The notes under the pieces: model-generated
Database searches by the model: none
Told to the model about the DNA's origin: nothing
What the model saw: the letters and a program-made list of their open reading frames with translations, nothing else
In this document: in pieces, positions 18,089-27,098 of the stretch
Layout: each line of letters opens with the position of its first letter
Numbering within the stretch: position 1 is the first letter of the stretch
Translations under genes and position numbers: made by a program
DNA from: Thermodesulfobium narugense DSM 14796
Lineage (GTDB): Bacteria; Thermodesulfobiota; Thermodesulfobiia; Thermodesulfobiales; Thermodesulfobiaceae
DNA length: 64,000 bases
NCBI RefSeq assembly: GCF_000212395.1
Contig: NC_015499.1
Location: 268,501-332,500 of the forward strand
Reading direction: 5' to 3'

Positions 18089-18322
18089 TTGGCTTTACAA
18101 AATACAAGAAAAAGGGTTAGGCGAAAGGCTTGCTCCTTTTGTGCCGAAAAGGTTAAATATATTGATTACAAAGACGTTAATCGCTTAAAGAAGTATTTAA
18201 GCGACAGGGGAAAAATTTTACCAAAAAGGGCTACTGGACTTTGTGCCAAGCATCAAAGACAGCTCACAACAGCGATTAAAAGAGCAAGGATGATAGCTCT
18301 TTTGCCATTTACTGTTGACTAG
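18089..18322 (+). CDS. rpsR: 30S ribosomal protein S18
   Basis: 77 residues: an [64 protein letters not shown] core, full length for the family. It pairs with S6 at the platform of the 30S subunit. The three cysteines of the zinc-type S18 are present. TTG start with AAGGAGG upstream. Confidence 0.96.
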   Translation: MALQNTRKRVRRKACSFCAEKVKYIDYKDVNRLKKYLSDRGKILPKRATGLCAKHQRQLTTAIKRARMIALLPFTVD

Positions 18323-18332
18323 AAGATAATTA

Positions 18333-18398
18333 TGGGTAGTTAGCTATAAGTTTTTAGAGCTTGGCTGTAGGATCTAAAACCCTTTGCTAACTACTCCC
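18333..18398 (+). ncRNA. Candidate structured RNA element between rpsR and the DUF2232-like gene
   Basis: Nested inverted repeats: outer TAGTTAGC (18336-18343) with GCTAACTA (18386-18393), inner TTTTAGA (18351-18357) with TCTAAAA (18373-18379), and a small AGC/GCT core. The element fills most of the 94-bp gap and ends 10 bp before the AAGGAGG of the next gene. There is no T-run, so it is not a standard terminator. It may be a cis-regulator or an RNA-processing site. No known riboswitch consensus was recognised. Confidence 0.45.
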
Positions 18399-18416
18399 TT
18401 TATGTAAGGAGGTTAT

Positions 18417-19355
18417 TTGTTTAAAAAAAACTTTGATGCCATTGAGGTTTTGCTAGCGTCAGCCTTAGTGGTGTTTTTTGTTTTATTTGGCGTTTATGTT
18501 CCAACTTTGGGTTTTTTGGGACTTCTTTTAATGGCTGTGCCTATATGTACAGTGACGTACAGAAGGGGCATTTTTTATGGAGTATCGACCCTTCTTTTAT
18601 CAGGCATATTCCTTGCAATCTTTTTGCCATACATTATTTCTATAATATTTTGTGCAATCAATTTCTCTCTTGGTATTGTTATGGGACTGATTTTAAAGAA
18701 AGAAAAACCAATAAACGTCCTTCTTGGTACAACTGCAGCATTGTCTGGATTATTTGCTTTAGGCGTGGCATTCGTTATCCTAACTGGGCCAAAGGATCTT
18801 TTAAACAACCTTTATACAGCATTTGAATCGTATATGATATCTTATTATCAGGGTTCTTCGGGCGTAACAACCGAAGAGATAAAGCAATTTGTGAAGTATC
18901 TTGAGATCTACCTTCCTTCTTTGGTAATACTTTTATTCTTCGTTTGGTCAATATTTCAATATAGGATTGTTTCGTATGTTTTAAGATATTTATACAAGAT
19001 TGAAGTTTTACAATTTGGTGATTTTAAAGATATTCGAATTCCTTATGAATTAAGTTTGTTGTTTTTAACCTCACTAGTAGCTAGTTTTTTGCCCATTTCA
19101 AACGAGATCAAAAATGCTTTTTTAAACGTTGAATTGATACTTACTTTTGTATATATGTTTGCAGGCGCATCTGTACTCTTTTTTATTCTGTCTAAAAAAT
19201 TATTTTTTAAGAACGATATCTTTACTAAAGTTATAAACTTGATCGTAGTATTACTGTTTGTGATAGTGCCGTTTTTAAGCTTTTTATTGGTTTTTTTGGG
19301 TGTGTTTGATTCTGTATTTAATATTAGAAAGTACTTTAACTCTAGATTTAATTAA
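18417..19355 (+). CDS. Multi-pass membrane protein, DUF2232/YybS-like
   Basis: 312 residues, very hydrophobic, about eight membrane helices: FFVLFGVYVPTLGFLGLLLMAVP, GVSTLLLSGIFLAIFLPYIISIIF and IFLVFLGVFDSVFN-type segments with few charged residues. The polytopic pattern, the size and above all the position between rpsR and rplI match the YybS/DUF2232 family, which occupies this locus in many Firmicutes-like operons. Function unknown; it is sometimes compared with substrate-binding components of vitamin transporters. TTG start with AAGGAGG 7 bp upstream. Confidence 0.7.
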   Translation: MFKKNFDAIEVLLASALVVFFVLFGVYVPTLGFLGLLLMAVPICTVTYRRGIFYGVSTLLLSGIFLAIFLPYIISIIFCAINFSLGIVMGLILKKEKPINVLLGTTAALSGLFALGVAFVILTGPKDLLNNLYTAFESYMISYYQGSSGVTTEEIKQFVKYLEIYLPSLVILLFFVWSIFQYRIVSYVLRYLYKIEVLQFGDFKDIRIPYELSLLFLTSLVASFLPISNEIKNAFLNVELILTFVYMFAGASVLFFILSKKLFFKNDIFTKVINLIVVLLFVIVPFLSFLLVFLGVFDSVFNIRKYFNSRFN

Positions 19356-19395
19356 AAATTATTTTTTAATCTTGTTAGAAAGGAAGTGATATATT

Positions 19396-19854
19396 ATGGA
19401 CAAGATTAAGGTTCTTTTAACTCAAGATATAAAATCTCTTGGCAAGGCAGGGGATATAGTTGAGGTGTCTCAAGGATATGCAAGGAACTATTTGTTTTTA
19501 AAAAACCTTGCGAAAGAAGCCACAAAGCCAATTATAGAAGAGTATGAAAAAAGAAAAATAGCTAGTAAAAAGAAAGAAGACAAAAGATTGGCTGAAGCCA
19601 AAACTATAGCGCAGAAGCTTTCCTCGACTAATATACTAATCAAAGCAAGGATGGGAGAAAATAATAAATTTTATGGAGCGATAACCTCCAAAGACATATC
19701 AAACAAGTTGAAGGAAATGGGATTTGATTTTGATCCAAAACAAATAACCTTTGAAGGAGCAAAAGTTCCTGGTGAATATGAAGCAAAAATAAGAGTTTAT
19801 CCGGGAGTATTTTCTGTTATAAAATTAACAGTGGAAGGTGTTTCAGATTCATAG
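19396..19854 (+). CDS. rplI: 50S ribosomal protein L9
   Basis: 152 residues. The N-terminal domain DKIKVLLTQDIKSLGKAGDIVEVSQGYARNYLFLKNLAKEA matches the L9 signature. A lysine-rich connecting helix (about 46-75) leads to a C-terminal domain ending VIKLTVEG. L9 projects from the 50S subunit near L1. The ATG is preceded by AAAGGAAGTG. In many bacteria dnaB follows rplI; here dnaG does. Confidence 0.95.
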   Translation: MDKIKVLLTQDIKSLGKAGDIVEVSQGYARNYLFLKNLAKEATKPIIEEYEKRKIASKKKEDKRLAEAKTIAQKLSSTNILIKARMGENNKFYGAITSKDISNKLKEMGFDFDPKQITFEGAKVPGEYEAKIRVYPGVFSVIKLTVEGVSDS

Positions 19855-19888
19855 TTATTTAATTTTAAAAACAAGAAAATAGATTGAT

Positions 19889-21571
19889 ATGACTGATTTT
19901 GATTATATTAAAAAGCAAATTTCTATTACTGACGTTATTGGACACTACGTTCACTTAAGACAAAGAGGTAACAGTTTGGTTGGGCTTTGCCCTTTTCACA
20001 ATGAGAAAACTCCATCCTTTTACGTTAATCCAGAAAAGGGGCTTTTTTATTGTTTCGGATGCAAAGTTGGTGGAGACGTTTTTACCTTCCTTATGAAGCT
20101 TGAAAACCTTACCTTTGTTGAAGCATTTAAAAAAGCGGCTTCAATTTGTGGAGTTGAGGTTTCATCTGAATTTGAAAGTTCTTCAAAGGATCAAGTTTTA
20201 AGAGTTCTAAGAGAGGCAGGGCTATTTTTCCGAGAAAGTTTGTGGAAAGAATCGGGGAAAAATGCTTTAGAATATATGCGCTCACGAGGCTTTTCTGATG
20301 ATTTTTTGAAAGAATATGAAATCGGCTTTGTTCCAGAAGATGCAAGCGAATTAGTTGAAAGATTAAAAAAACTTTCTTTTTCTGAGGATATAATTTATAA
20401 ATCTGCAATCTTTTTAAACTTTAAGGAAGGCGTTTTAAGGCTTTCTGGAAGAGTTTCATTTCCTATAAAAAATGTAGAGAGCGAGATAGTTGCATTTGGT
20501 GGGAGGCTTATTAAAAACGATCTTGATTCCCCAAAATATCTAAATTATCCTGATACGCTTGTCTTCAGAAAAAAGAACACCCTTTTCTTAATTGATAAGG
20601 CATTTGAGCACATAAAGAGTTCGCAAAGAGTTATTCTTGTAGAGGGCTATTTAGATGCTTTGATGATGCATCAAAAAGGCTTTAGAAATACAGTTGCATC
20701 TTTGGGCACTACCCTTAATCCATCTAGTTTCAAGAGAATTGATAAACTAGTGGAAAGATTGATAATTATGTACGATTCTGATGATGCGGGAAGAATTGCT
20801 ACTAACAGACTTTTGAATATGACAGACCAGTTTAGCTGTAATTTATCTGTTGCAAGCCTTCCAGAAGGGCTGGATCCACATGATGTTTTAACAAAATATG
20901 ACAAAAGCGTAATGGAAAGAATATTGCAAAATTATATCAGCGGGGTTGATTTTAGAATTAATCTTATATTTTCTGATCCTTCTAACACAATAGAATCAAA
21001 AAGGCAAAAGTATAGGTTAGCTATTAGAGAACTGCAAAATCTTGGAGCAGAAGAGATTGAAGATTTTGTAAAAAAGGTCAGTGAAAAATTGCACGTTCCT
21101 GAATCAAGAATTTTGTCCGATTCAGAAAGAATGTCTAAAAGAAAGATGTCAGGGGAAAAAATTTTTTACAATTTGGTTAACTATTTTGATAGACACATTT
21201 TGAGAACTATTATTGAAAGACCTGATTTCTACTTTTTGCTTAAGTCTTTTGATTATTCTATGCTCTTTAACGATGAAGAGTTTTTACAAGCTGCAGAAGA
21301 GATTTTTAATATGGACAGCTTTGATATAGATGAAAATATTCTTGACCTTTCTGATAAAACAAAGGCAAAAGTAAGCCAAATTATACTAGAAGATGTACCA
21401 ATTATTCCAGACGATCAGTGGGAAGAGATATTGCAACTGGCATGGACAAGAAAAAATATGTTGCTACTAAAAGAAAACTTGTCCAAAGATAAGGATGCTA
21501 TGGTCGAATTTTTGGAATTAGCAAAAAAAGAAAAGGAGTTATCTTCAAAAATTGCAAGAATTAACGATTGA
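19889..21571 (+). CDS. dnaG: DNA primase
   Basis: 560 residues. CHC2 zinc finger C34-H37-C55-C58 (CPFH, CFGC); RNA polymerase core with GFVPEDA; Toprim domain with VEGYLDALMMHQKGF near 250 and MYDSDDAGR near 292. The C-terminal helicase-interaction part is diverged. It makes RNA primers for replication forks. The more usual partners rpoD and rpsU are absent; the gene follows rplI by 34 bp and precedes the tsaE-tsaB-rimI set. The start ATG lacks a strong ribosome site. Confidence 0.95.
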   Translation: MTDFDYIKKQISITDVIGHYVHLRQRGNSLVGLCPFHNEKTPSFYVNPEKGLFYCFGCKVGGDVFTFLMKLENLTFVEAFKKAASICGVEVSSEFESSSKDQVLRVLREAGLFFRESLWKESGKNALEYMRSRGFSDDFLKEYEIGFVPEDASELVERLKKLSFSEDIIYKSAIFLNFKEGVLRLSGRVSFPIKNVESEIVAFGGRLIKNDLDSPKYLNYPDTLVFRKKNTLFLIDKAFEHIKSSQRVILVEGYLDALMMHQKGFRNTVASLGTTLNPSSFKRIDKLVERLIIMYDSDDAGRIATNRLLNMTDQFSCNLSVASLPEGLDPHDVLTKYDKSVMERILQNYISGVDFRINLIFSDPSNTIESKRQKYRLAIRELQNLGAEEIEDFVKKVSEKLHVPESRILSDSERMSKRKMSGEKIFYNLVNYFDRHILRTIIERPDFYFLLKSFDYSMLFNDEEFLQAAEEIFNMDSFDIDENILDLSDKTKAKVSQIILEDVPIIPDDQWEEILQLAWTRKNMLLLKENLSKDKDAMVEFLELAKKEKELSSKIARIND

Positions 21572-21600
21572 TAACTTAAATGTGTTAAAAGATTAGTTGT

Positions 21601-22047
21601 ATGCTAAAGTGTGAAGGCGAAACCTTTAAAGTATCGATTAAGGACGAACAAGAGATGATTGAGTTTGGTTCTAAGATTGGATCTTGCCTTGAGAAAAAAG
21701 ATATCTTGCTTTTGGAGGGGGAGCTTGGATCTGGTAAGACCACCTTTGTGCGAGGGATAACAAAGGATGCTTTTAGCCCAAGTTTTACTCTTTTAAACAA
21801 GTATAATTTTAAAGATACTCAGATTTACCATCTTGATTTTTATAGATTAGAAAAACCTGATTATGATCTTTTTATGGAACTCGAAGAGGTTGAAGATGCT
21901 ATAGTGATCGTTGAATGGCCAAAATTTGACCTGCCAATATTCGAAAAATCTAATATTTTAAAGTTTGTTGTTTTTGAAGATCATAGAGAAGTTATTATTT
22001 GTGGGGAGAAAGCACGTGAATTTTATCAAAGCTATACTAAAAAGTAA
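21601..22047 (+). CDS. tsaE: tRNA t6A-modification ATPase TsaE
   Basis: 148 residues with the P-loop LLLEGELGSGKTTFVRGI near 37, SPSFTLLNKYN near 60 and a Walker B-like YHLDFYRLE near 75. TsaE is the ATPase that recycles the TsaB-TsaD complex making threonylcarbamoyladenosine at position 37 of ANN-decoding tRNAs. It is directly followed by tsaB (5 bp) and rimI, the standard trio. tsaD is not in the window. Confidence 0.93.
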   Translation: MLKCEGETFKVSIKDEQEMIEFGSKIGSCLEKKDILLLEGELGSGKTTFVRGITKDAFSPSFTLLNKYNFKDTQIYHLDFYRLEKPDYDLFMELEEVEDAIVIVEWPKFDLPIFEKSNILKFVVFEDHREVIICGEKAREFYQSYTKK

Positions 22048-22052
22048 TCTTA

Positions 22053-22655
22053 ATGAATATTATGAATAGAAAAAATAAGTTCTTTATAGCGCACATTAAC
22101 GATGAAACCTATTTCTTACTAGATAATGGGGAAAACATTAAAGATTACAGTTTTAAGGGGCACTTATCAGATCAACTCCATCTAAAATTTAAACAGTTTT
22201 TGGATTTGTATGGCTTTAATCTAAACGATATTGATTCAATTTATGTATCAAGAGGACCCGGCTCTTTTACCGCTCTGAGAACAGTTATATTATTTGCCAA
22301 AACTTTATGCCTATGCCTTAGGACAAAACTTTTTTCGGCGAATATTTTTGAGATTTTTTTATATGGCACAGATTCTTCAAAAGAAATTCAAAACATAGCT
22401 CTTTTTTCTAAAAAAAACAGCTACTATCTGGCGAAAGTTGTTTCAACTAAAGGTCTTTGTGGATATAATCTAGTTGCAGAGGAAAAGTTAAACGATCTGT
22501 GTGGTCTTTTTATAGGAAATAACCCTTTTAAAAATTTTAAGAGCGTTTCTTTCAAAGACATAAAAATAAATTTCAATGTTTTTAGAGAAGAAGATGTGTA
22601 TAGCTTTGAGCCTGAATATGGGATTGATCTCAATGTTAAGGTCTTCAGTCGATAG
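22053..22655 (+). CDS. tsaB: TsaB-like tRNA threonylcarbamoyladenosine biosynthesis protein
   Basis: 200 residues, slightly short and strongly diverged for the family. The diagnostic IYVSRGPGSFTALRTVILFAKTL segment is present near residue 68, together with the beta-rich ASKHA-type N-terminus. TsaB is a non-catalytic scaffold for TsaD. Assignment rests on this motif and on the position between tsaE and rimI. The C-terminal half has little recognisable similarity. The start codon ATG 22053 has an in-frame alternative 9 bp later. Confidence 0.85.
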   Translation: MNIMNRKNKFFIAHINDETYFLLDNGENIKDYSFKGHLSDQLHLKFKQFLDLYGFNLNDIDSIYVSRGPGSFTALRTVILFAKTLCLCLRTKLFSANIFEIFLYGTDSSKEIQNIALFSKKNSYYLAKVVSTKGLCGYNLVAEEKLNDLCGLFIGNNPFKNFKSVSFKDIKINFNVFREEDVYSFEPEYGIDLNVKVFSR

Positions 22656-22668
22656 AATTTGAGTTACT

Positions 22669-23142
22669 ATGGATATAAAAAATACAGATTCTTTTAAAGT
22701 AGACTTTTCGAAAGTTGATATTATTCCTGCAACTCTCTCTCATTGCGAAAGCTTAATGGAATTTGGCAGAGAACTGCCATCCTTTTATTCGAATATAGAG
22801 TTTCTAAAAAAAGATTTATTTGATCCTTTAAAATGTTTTTTTGTAGCGATTTATGAAGATCTGGTGGTTGGTTTTATTTCATTCTTCAAGTTATATGACG
22901 AGATTCATCTTGCTTATATATATGTGAAGAGAGATTTTAGAAATTTCGGTTTGGGAAAGAGACTCTTCAAATTTGCTTATGACAAGTTTTATCTTAAAGG
23001 AAAAGAGATATGGCTTGAAGTAGAAACTACGAATACAGCTGCTTGTCTTTTTTATACTAAACTGGGCTTTAGGATAGTATATAAGAGAAAGAATTATTAT
23101 GGAGAAAACAAAGACGCCTGGATAATGAAGAGAGAAGCTTAA
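22669..23142 (+). CDS. rimI: GNAT acetyltransferase, RimI type
   Basis: 157 residues with a GNAT acetyl-CoA motif A (YIYVKRDFRNFGLGKRLFKFAYDKF, near 86-110) and motif B WLEVETTNTAACLFYTKLGFRIVYKRKNYY, the tail that characterises RimI. RimI acetylates the N-terminal alanine of ribosomal protein S18, whose gene rpsR is 4.5 kb upstream. Placed in the usual tsaE-tsaB-rimI order. It converges on mfd with 3 bp between the stops. Confidence 0.85.
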   Translation: MDIKNTDSFKVDFSKVDIIPATLSHCESLMEFGRELPSFYSNIEFLKKDLFDPLKCFFVAIYEDLVVGFISFFKLYDEIHLAYIYVKRDFRNFGLGKRLFKFAYDKFYLKGKEIWLEVETTNTAACLFYTKLGFRIVYKRKNYYGENKDAWIMKREA

Positions 23143-23145
23143 GAA

Positions 23146-26100
23146 TTAACTTGAGAGCGATGAAAGTATTGAAATAGCAAAGCCCAATGAATCAATTGGG
23201 CTGGTCGGCCTAACTACTATTTCTTCTTTTGTAGATTTGACAAAGAAGCCATTCTTTTTAATTTTTTCAAGAAAGTTGGTAGTATTTGGAGCTATTTTTA
23301 TGCTGTCTTTTAAGATACTTAATTCCTTTATTCCAATTTTTGTGGCTTTTAGTTTTATTAACGTCAGCAAGAAAAGATTTGATAGTTCTTTTGGCATTTT
23401 TCCAAATCTGTCTTCAATTTCTTCTTGCAATGAAAAAAGTTCTTCTTCACTGTCAACCCTTTGAAGCCTTTTGTAAAGATCAATTCTTAATCCCTCTTCG
23501 TTTATATAATTTTTGTCTATATAGAGTTCAATTTCAGCTCTTACCCTAGTAAATTCCTTGGCTGTCCCTTTTATTCTTGCAAGCTCTTCTGCTATCATCT
23601 CTGTGAATAGTTCAACTCCAATATTTTCCATGTGCCCGTGTTGTTCTGTTCCCAATACGTTTCCAGTTCCTCTTATTTCCATGTCTTTCAGACTAATATT
23701 AAAACCGCTAACTAGTGCAGAGTTCATTTGGATGGTTTGTAATCTTCTTTTTGCGTCTTCTGTAATCTTTTTGTCAGAACTGTATAAAAAGTATGCATAA
23801 CCTTGTTTGAAACTCCTACCTACCCTGCCTCTTAGTTGATAAAGCTCAGAAAGTCCAAATAGATCTGCGTTGTTTATAATTATGGTATTTACCTCTGGGA
23901 TATCTAAGCCAGATTCTAATATTGCTGTTGATATGAGAAGGTCTATTTCTTTGTTTAAAAATCTTTCTAAGGTTGTTGATATCTCTTGAGGGCTTTTTTG
24001 ACCATGTAATACTGCACAACTAACATTTCCTACTATACTTTCTATCTTCTCTTTCAAATTATTTAAATTAGAAATTCTTGCATCGACGACAAAAATTTGA
24101 CCCCCTCTGTCAAGCTCTCTTAATATGGCTTCTCTAACAATTGTGTCTTTAAAGGGTGAGACTATTGTTCGAATTGGCATTCTGTTTTTTGGTGGGGTAA
24201 AGATGGTTGATATATCCCTTAGGCCGCTTAATGCCATATTTAAAGTTCTGGGTATAGGCGTTGCAGATAAAGACAACACATCCAGTTCTGTTCTTAACTT
24301 CTTGAATTGTTCTTTTTGCATGACGCCAAACTTTTGTTCTTCATCTATAATTAATAAACCCAAATTTTTAAATTTTATACCTTTTGACAATAGCGAGTGT
24401 GTTCCAATAATGATATCTATTTTATTCTCTTTCAAATCTTCTAGGATTTTATTTTTGTTTCCTGATCTGGAAATCCTTGACAAAACTTCTACTCTTACCC
24501 CAAGGGGGTCAAATCTATTTTTGAAAGTTCTATAGTGTTGATCGGCTAATAGTGTGGTAGGAGCAAGTAACGCAACTTGTCTTGATGCTAACACTGCCCT
24601 ATATGCTGCTCTTATTGCTATTTCTGTTTTTCCGAAGCCAGCATCAGCTACTATTAATCTATCCATTGGGTATGGCTTTGACATATCTATAAAAACATCC
24701 TCAATAGCTCTTTCTTGATCTGGGGTTTCCTCATAGCCAAAACTCTCTTTCAGCTCTAATTCTTCTATTGTAGGGTTTTTGCTATTTGAATATATTGGTC
24801 TTTGAACGTTTCGTCTTGAAGCTTCTATAAAAACTATTTCATGAGCTATTTTTTCTGCAAAATCTTTGGCTCTTTTTTTCTTTGAAGTCCAATCGTTCGA
24901 CCTTAAACTGGAAAGTTCTGCATCGTCTGGACCAATATATTTTGATAGTCTGGTAAATTCTTCAACAGGGATGTATAGGATGTCGCCATCCTTGTATAGG
25001 ATTTGCGCGTATTCTCTTTGAATCTTGGTAAAGTTCATGAGCTTTAATCCGATAAATCTTCCTATTCCGTGATCTGTGTGCACTACCAGATCGTTGTACT
25101 GAAGTTCCTGGAGGCTAGATATATTTTTATGTCTTGTTATTTTTTCTTTTGTTTGCTTTGTAGAAAACTCTTGTGAGGTAAAGATTATTAAATTTTCTTT
25201 GATGCTGTATTTTTTTGTTATTTCTTTGTTTATACCTAATATCTCTATGCCTGCTGGATAATTTCTCTCTGAAAATATTAATTGAGTGTTTTCCAAGTCT
25301 TTTAAGTAGTCAGGTATATGATTCATAGATATTTCTACTGTGTAATTGGCATTTAAGTACCAATTAAGAGTGTTTTTTACGTCTTCAGGTCGTCCTCTTG
25401 GTAAAAGAGGAGCTGTTTTAACCTCTTTTGAAAGAGGTTTAATTAGCTCTGTGTTAAAATCAATTATTTTGAAGCGCTCGTCCAAATTAAAATCCTTTGT
25501 AGCCAAATTTTCAGGATTCCCTATTAACTTGTAAACAAAGGATGGCATCTTGACATATATTTTGTTTTCAATCTGAAAGCTTCTTAATTTTTCAATCTCC
25601 TGTAGAAGTCTTGTTGCTTCTGATTGAACTTGATCTTTATCAACGAAAAAGATGGTGTCAAAGTCATCTAAAATGAATTGTAGGTCATTTTTAAAGTATA
25701 GATAATTCTCAATGCCAGAAAAGTTGATGTCATTTTCTATATTCTTTATTTCTTCTGAAATAATATCTCTTTCTTCCTTTGATAGGGCATTGAAAAACTT
25801 TCTGATCTTTTCTTTTTCATCTGGTAAAAATTTTAGTGCTTCTATAACAATTAAATTGAAGCTATCAACTTCTTTGATAGTCCTTTGATCTTCTGGGTTG
25901 AAATATTTTATTGCGCTGATAGTATTATCGCTGAAGATTAATCTGATTGGATCTTCTGAGTAGAATGGGAAAACGTCTAAAAGCATTCCTCTTACTGCAA
26001 AATCTCCGGGCAATTCACATAGGCTCTTTCTTGTATAGTTCTTGCTTAGTAAGTTTATTAGTTCTTCTCTATCAATTTCTATATTTTTTTTCAGAAAAAA

Positions 26101-26481
26101 GCGTTGGAAATTATCTTCTTTGGGGGAAAGTATAGCCTTTACAGAACTTATCAACGGGGCATCTTTCTTTTGTGCGATTATTCTTTGGGAGATTATTCTA
26201 AAAGATGGGGAGAGTCTTTCGCCAAAAAGGATATCCCATGCTGGATACAATAAAAAATTAAATCCTTCTTCTGAATCAATTTTTGAACTTCTTTTAAGCA
26301 AATTATAGGCATCGTGAGAGACTTTCTCGTTTTTATATACAAAGAGAGCCTTTTTATTTTTTTGTGCAAAGTAATGTACCAGAAACAAAGATGTTTCAAA
26401 TTGTATGTTGATTATTTTGTTTTTGTAGTTTGTTGTGCATTTTTCAAGAACGCTGTTAAAGAATTCATCTAAAAATTTCAA
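23146..26481 (-). CDS. mfd: Transcription-repair coupling factor Mfd
   Basis: 1111 residues. UvrB-homology module in the first 330 residues; RNA polymerase interaction domain around LQYNDLVVHTDHGIGRFIGL (about 465-485); helicase core with LIVADAGFGKTEIAIRAAYRAV, DEEQKFGV, SATPIPRTLNMALSGLRD and the TRG motif; C-terminal TRCF domain. Mfd removes stalled RNA polymerase and recruits UvrA. Last gene of a six-gene minus-strand operon, 38 bp after pth. Length is normal for the family (about 1100-1150). Confidence 0.96.
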   Translation of the reverse strand: MKFLDEFFNSVLEKCTTNYKNKIINIQFETSLFLVHYFAQKNKKALFVYKNEKVSHDAYNLLKRSSKIDSEEGFNFLLYPAWDILFGERLSPSFRIISQRIIAQKKDAPLISSVKAILSPKEDNFQRFFLKKNIEIDREELINLLSKNYTRKSLCELPGDFAVRGMLLDVFPFYSEDPIRLIFSDNTISAIKYFNPEDQRTIKEVDSFNLIVIEALKFLPDEKEKIRKFFNALSKEERDIISEEIKNIENDINFSGIENYLYFKNDLQFILDDFDTIFFVDKDQVQSEATRLLQEIEKLRSFQIENKIYVKMPSFVYKLIGNPENLATKDFNLDERFKIIDFNTELIKPLSKEVKTAPLLPRGRPEDVKNTLNWYLNANYTVEISMNHIPDYLKDLENTQLIFSERNYPAGIEILGINKEITKKYSIKENLIIFTSQEFSTKQTKEKITRHKNISSLQELQYNDLVVHTDHGIGRFIGLKLMNFTKIQREYAQILYKDGDILYIPVEEFTRLSKYIGPDDAELSSLRSNDWTSKKKRAKDFAEKIAHEIVFIEASRRNVQRPIYSNSKNPTIEELELKESFGYEETPDQERAIEDVFIDMSKPYPMDRLIVADAGFGKTEIAIRAAYRAVLASRQVALLAPTTLLADQHYRTFKNRFDPLGVRVEVLSRISRSGNKNKILEDLKENKIDIIIGTHSLLSKGIKFKNLGLLIIDEEQKFGVMQKEQFKKLRTELDVLSLSATPIPRTLNMALSGLRDISTIFTPPKNRMPIRTIVSPFKDTIVREAILRELDRGGQIFVVDARISNLNNLKEKIESIVGNVSCAVLHGQKSPQEISTTLERFLNKEIDLLISTAILESGLDIPEVNTIIINNADLFGLSELYQLRGRVGRSFKQGYAYFLYSSDKKITEDAKRRLQTIQMNSALVSGFNISLKDMEIRGTGNVLGTEQHGHMENIGVELFTEMIAEELARIKGTAKEFTRVRAEIELYIDKNYINEEGLRIDLYKRLQRVDSEEELFSLQEEIEDRFGKMPKELSNLFLLTLIKLKATKIGIKELSILKDSIKIAPNTTNFLEKIKKNGFFVKSTKEEIVVRPTSPIDSLGFAISILSSLSS

Positions 26482-26519
26482 TTAGCCTATCCTCTTTCTA
26501 ATATCTTTTTTTATAATTG

Positions 26520-27098
26520 TTAAGAGACGATCTTAACTTTTCCACACTTCATAAGAGCTTCATTTTCTCCTCTTTCAAGAAATATTTCAAGACACATTGC
26601 TGCACTTTCAAAAATTTTGGGAAGGTATGAAAGCTCAGCATCGTCAAAATTTGAAAGAACCCAATCTTTTGGTTTTACACCATCTTTTCTTCCTATGCCA
26701 ATCTTTATCCTTGGGATCAGTTGAGTCCCAAGCTCTTCTATAATTGATTCCATTCCTTTATGACCTGCTGAGCTACCTTTTGGCCTAAATCTAATTGTTT
26801 TAAAGTCTAAGTCTAAATCGTCGTATATGACTATTATATTTTTGTGAGCAATTTTATAAAAGTCTGAAACTCTTTTTACTGCAATTCCAGATCTGTTCAT
26901 ATATGTATCAGGTTTGAGAAATATTAAACTGTTGATTTTTGCTTCAAATCCTGAAAATTTGAAACCAAGATTTTCGGATAAAAAATCCAAAAACAAAAAG
27001 CCAACGTTATGTCTGGTTAGAGCATATTCTTTGCCTATGTTTCCAAGTCCTACTATTAAATATAACTCTTGTTTCGTTGACAATCTGATTAAACTCAC
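26520..27098 (-). CDS. pth: Peptidyl-tRNA hydrolase
   Basis: 192 residues with YLIVGLGNIGKEYALTRHNVGF (catalytic His in TRHNVG), FLKPDTYMNRSG and VIYDDLDLDF, GSSAGHKGMESI. It frees tRNA from prematurely released peptides. The GTG start overlaps the stop of the exchanger gene (GTGA). pth-mfd is a widely conserved pair. Confidence 0.95.
   Translation of the reverse strand: MSLIRLSTKQELYLIVGLGNIGKEYALTRHNVGFLFLDFLSENLGFKFSGFEAKINSLIFLKPDTYMNRSGIAVKRVSDFYKIAHKNIIVIYDDLDLDFKTIRFRPKGSSAGHKGMESIIEELGTQLIPRIKIGIGRKDGVKPKDWVLSNFDDAELSYLPKIFESAAMCLEIFLERGENEALMKCGKVKIVS

Noticed and set aside
25947..26308. Plus-strand ORFs inside mfd and other long genes
   Set aside because: They are antisense shadows of conserved genes, without ribosome sites or family motifs.
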